Source: Paenibacillus_AQ nitricinens
GTDB taxonomy: Bacteria > Bacillota > Bacilli > Paenibacillales > Paenibacillaceae
Direction: 5' to 3'
Assembly: GCF_052056485.1 (NCBI RefSeq)
Contig: NZ_CP183948.1
Span: 4,216,001 to 4,280,000, forward strand
Length of the DNA: 64,000 bases
Shown here: piece by piece, positions 61,805 through 64,000 of the stretch
Position numbering within the stretch: the stretch's first letter is position 1
How the letters are laid out: each line of letters begins with the position of its first letter
Made by a program: the position numbers and the translations under genes
The notes under the pieces: generated by a model
Told to the model about the DNA's origin: nothing
Databases searched by the model: none
The model's input: only the letters and a program-made list of their open reading frames with translations

Positions 61805-63385
61805 ATGCGGAAATTTTTCAGCCCCAAGATTCCTCCGGCAAATCCAAAGCTGCATCCACAAACAGAAACCAAAAATGAGTGTTCAAACAAGGATCCTATA
61901 TCCCCTGCCATATCTGAATCTCTCGAGGACAATTTGCAGATTATTAGCAATTGTTTTGCCAATTGTTCAGATCTAAAGATTATCCCTTGGAATTATGGCC
62001 CTGATCTTAGGTATCAAGCCTTGGCAATCTACTTTAATACACTTACCAAGTCTGACCCTACAAATCATTTTAAAGATACTTTGCAAAATCTAGTTCCGCA
62101 TGAGCTAGGTCCCGCCTCAGATGTAAATGTTCACGATGTCATCTCTTTCTTTGAACAAAATGGGGTTACCTCCCCACTCCTTGAATTGATGGACAATATC
62201 AATCAGGTCGTTAAGGGAATTCTTGACGGAAAGGTTGTCATTCTCTTTGATGGCTGGCAGAAAGCAGTCGCATATTATGCCCTTGATGTTGAGCAGCGTC
62301 AAACCTCGGAGCCTATTACTGAGCCAACCGTACAGGGTCCACACATCAGCTTTATAGAAAGCTTGGAGCGTAATATCGGTGTTATTCGTAGCTTACTAAA
62401 GACTACTAATCTTAAGTTTGAGTTCTTCACTTCCGGTAAGCAGGTTCAAAGAACGTTGTCCTTTGGTTACCTGGATGGAGTAGTGAAACCAGAAACGTTA
62501 CAACAATTCAAGCAACGTATAGCTGATATCGAAAAGGAAGAGATTATTGACGTATCCTATCTCGAAGAGTGGATCGGGGATTCTCTCTACTCTCCCTTCC
62601 CACAAGTCCGCTACACAGAACGACCAGATACAGCTATAACCGCTCTACTTGACGGGAAAATTATTGCTATGGTAAACGGAAGTCCTTCCATATTGATCTG
62701 TCCTGGAAATTTCATGGAATTTTTTACGAATAGCGAGGATTATTACTACCGAACCATTTTTTCATCTTTAATACGGTTGATTAGAGTGGCTGCCTTCATC
62801 ATCGCGCTGTTGTTGCCTAGCACCTATATCGCGTTATCTAACTTCCATTCCGAACTAATTCCCACTGTTTTGCTACTTGCCATTCTTAACACGCGCGAAG
62901 GCATCCCCTTTCCTGCCTTGATTGAGGCATTAATCATGGAATTTTTCTTTGAGCTATTAAGAGAAGCGGGCATACGCTTACCTAGGCCGATCGGGTCAGC
63001 CGTCAGCATCGTTGGTGCATTGGTCATAGGACAAGCAGCTATACAATCGCAAATTGCCTCTCCGGTTATGGTCATTGTGGTCGCCTTAACAGGTATTGCC
63101 TCTTTTGCGCTCCCTCAATACAATATGGCCATTGCACTGCGGATCTTGCGGTTTCCATTAATGATTCTTGCGGCAACGTTCGGAGGGCTTGGGATCATGG
63201 TTGGTTTTATACTGATTTATCTCCATCTGACTACCTTACGCTCTTTAGGTGAGCCGTATTTAGACTCGTTGGCGCCACTTGACCTTAAAAAAGTACGTTT
63301 TTCAATTTTCGTACTTCCGAGAAAGCTACTGCTTCATTCACCTCGTAGTCGTCATTTATATAAAAAGACTTCAGGAAGGAAGTAG
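61805..63385 (+). CDS. spore germination protein GerA-type (A subunit)
   Basis: 526 residues. Soluble N-terminal domain (about 40-270) ending IEKEEIIDVSYLEEWIGDSLYSPFPQVRYTERPDTAITALLDGKI, then the conserved NGSPSILICPGNF and a membrane domain with five helices (LIRVAAFIIALLLPSTYIAL..., EGIPFPALIEALIMEFFFELLREAGIRLP, GSAVSIVGALVIGQAAI). These match GerAA/GerKA and similar subunits. Together with B and C subunits it forms the inner-membrane germinant receptor of the spore. AAGGAG precedes the ATG; the C-subunit gene follows by 5 bases. The B subunit was not seen in the window. Confidence 0.93.
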   Translation: MRKFFSPKIPPANPKLHPQTETKNECSNKDPISPAISESLEDNLQIISNCFANCSDLKIIPWNYGPDLRYQALAIYFNTLTKSDPTNHFKDTLQNLVPHELGPASDVNVHDVISFFEQNGVTSPLLELMDNINQVVKGILDGKVVILFDGWQKAVAYYALDVEQRQTSEPITEPTVQGPHISFIESLERNIGVIRSLLKTTNLKFEFFTSGKQVQRTLSFGYLDGVVKPETLQQFKQRIADIEKEEIIDVSYLEEWIGDSLYSPFPQVRYTERPDTAITALLDGKIIAMVNGSPSILICPGNFMEFFTNSEDYYYRTIFSSLIRLIRVAAFIIALLLPSTYIALSNFHSELIPTVLLLAILNTREGIPFPALIEALIMEFFFELLREAGIRLPRPIGSAVSIVGALVIGQAAIQSQIASPVMVIVVALTGIASFALPQYNMAIALRILRFPLMILAATFGGLGIMVGFILIYLHLTTLRSLGEPYLDSLAPLDLKKVRFSIFVLPRKLLLHSPRSRHLYKKTSGRK

Positions 63386-63390
63386 ATATA

Positions 63391-64000
63391 GTGAAACGAC
63401 TTACTACCTTGCTAATCTGCCTTCTTGTTCTCAGCCTAACTAGCGGATGCTGGGATAATAAAGAACTTGACGAGTATGGGTATGTACAAGCAGTAGCCAT
63501 TGACCAAGGGGAAGATGATCGCTTTGTGATAACGACTCATTTCTATAATCCTTCCACCAAAATTGAAATGGGGCAGTCAGGGAATCCAGCGTCCAAGGGG
63601 ATTAATATTTCAACGAGTGGAGAAACCTTTTTTGAAGCCATACGAGAGATCCCTGCAAAATTCGGCCGAAAAGCCAAATGGGATCATATGCGTGTCATTT
63701 TAATCGGTGAACAATTAGCTAAAAACCTGAACATAAGGGAAGTGCTTGATTTTTTCTCTAGGGATCAAGAGCCACGTGGTACCGTTCTTCCCCTCATTGC
63801 TGAACAAGCCGCGGCGCCTTTTTTAGATGTAAGTCCGTTTATTGAACAAACCATTGGTCAACAGTATAAGAGAATGGAAACAAGTGGTGCCCTATATGCC
63901 GCAAAAACTTCCAAAATCCCTCTTTATGAGCTGGCTATTCAAATGTGCAGTCCCTCCAACACTTCTGTTCTACCATACCTGCATAAGACCCGTGTAGATA
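63391..64000 (+). CDS. spore germination lipoprotein Ger(x)C (partial)
   Basis: GTG start at 63391 with AGGAAGGAAG upstream; open to the right edge. Signal with lipobox LTSGCWDNKELDEYG (Cys20), the hallmark of Ger(x)C proteins, then DVSPFIEQTIGQQYKRMETSGALYAAKTSKIP in the first globular domain. Ger(x)C is the lipoprotein subunit of germinant receptors and follows the A subunit here. About 203 of the usual ~400 residues are visible. Confidence 0.92.
   Translation, partial: MKRLTTLLICLLVLSLTSGCWDNKELDEYGYVQAVAIDQGEDDRFVITTHFYNPSTKIEMGQSGNPASKGINISTSGETFFEAIREIPAKFGRKAKWDHMRVILIGEQLAKNLNIREVLDFFSRDQEPRGTVLPLIAEQAAAPFLDVSPFIEQTIGQQYKRMETSGALYAAKTSKIPLYELAIQMCSPSNTSVLPYLHKTRVD

Overview
The window reads as the chromosome of a low-to-mid G+C, endospore-forming Bacillota of Paenibacillus/Brevibacillus type. 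Reasons: a GerA-type germinant receptor operon at the right edge, a Bce-type peptide transporter with a YxeA-like protein, a YkoP-domain gene beside a polysaccharide deacetylase, a NamZ/NagZ/MurQ wall-sugar salvage cluster, strong AGGAGG ribosome sites and frequent TTG/GTG starts. No tRNA, rRNA, CRISPR array or plasmid origin was recognised.

Layout. (1) 1-8220, accessory and decaying: an ABC-three-component (ABC-3C) putative defence operon cut by the left edge, a frameshifted large serine recombinase, a DUF6809-like/XRE pair facing each other across paired operators, an intact IS256-family element with an 8-bp target duplication sitting in a GyrI-like gene, a broken RpiR regulator, and an Eis-like acetyltransferase. 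(2) 8240-20748, peptidoglycan amino-sugar salvage on the minus strand: murQ, an ABC sugar importer, anmK, a GNAT, a PIG-L-like protein, namZ, nagZ and a BadF/MurK-type kinase, with a MurR/RpiR regulator upstream. Exo-enzymes outside would release MurNAc and GlcNAc, the importer would bring them in, kinases would phosphorylate them and MurQ would convert MurNAc-6P to GlcNAc-6P. (3) 21054-30226, membrane stress: remnants of an MMPL transporter and its TetR partner, a two-component system, a Bce-like ABC transporter with a YxeA-like protein, a VanZ-RDD fusion and a DUF418 protein. (4) 30227-32860, a small redox cluster (SnoaL-like, MBL-fold, DsbA/FrnE-like) with an azoreductase relic. (5) 33263-46693, secreted and polysaccharide functions: alkaline phosphatase, a GT2-acyltransferase-GH18 operon, an AA10 LPMO, a large metallophosphoesterase, a GH46 chitosanase, an AraC regulator, a polysaccharide deacetylase and a YkoP-like gene. 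Much of this acts on beta-1,4-linked amino sugars. (6) 46874-55702: an SgrR-type regulator, an iron-siderophore locus (Btr-like regulator, Fur-boxed lipoprotein, IruO/YumC-like reductase), then a rearrangement scar with a broken alpha/beta hydrolase, a recombinase fragment and a flavoprotein/malic-enzyme junction. (7) 55809-64000: conserved hypotheticals, hybrid cluster protein, an MFS exporter, a SHOCT protein and gerA/gerC.

Two things stand out: the salvage cluster, which combines an ABC importer with two kinases and no PTS, and the amount of gene decay (about nine pseudogenes or relics in 64 kb), concentrated near recombinase or IS sequence. The best candidates for under-described biology are the ABC-3C operon with its Cap4-like N-terminal domain and the GT2-acyltransferase-GH18 operon. 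Functions were assigned by reading the sequence only; no database search was run.
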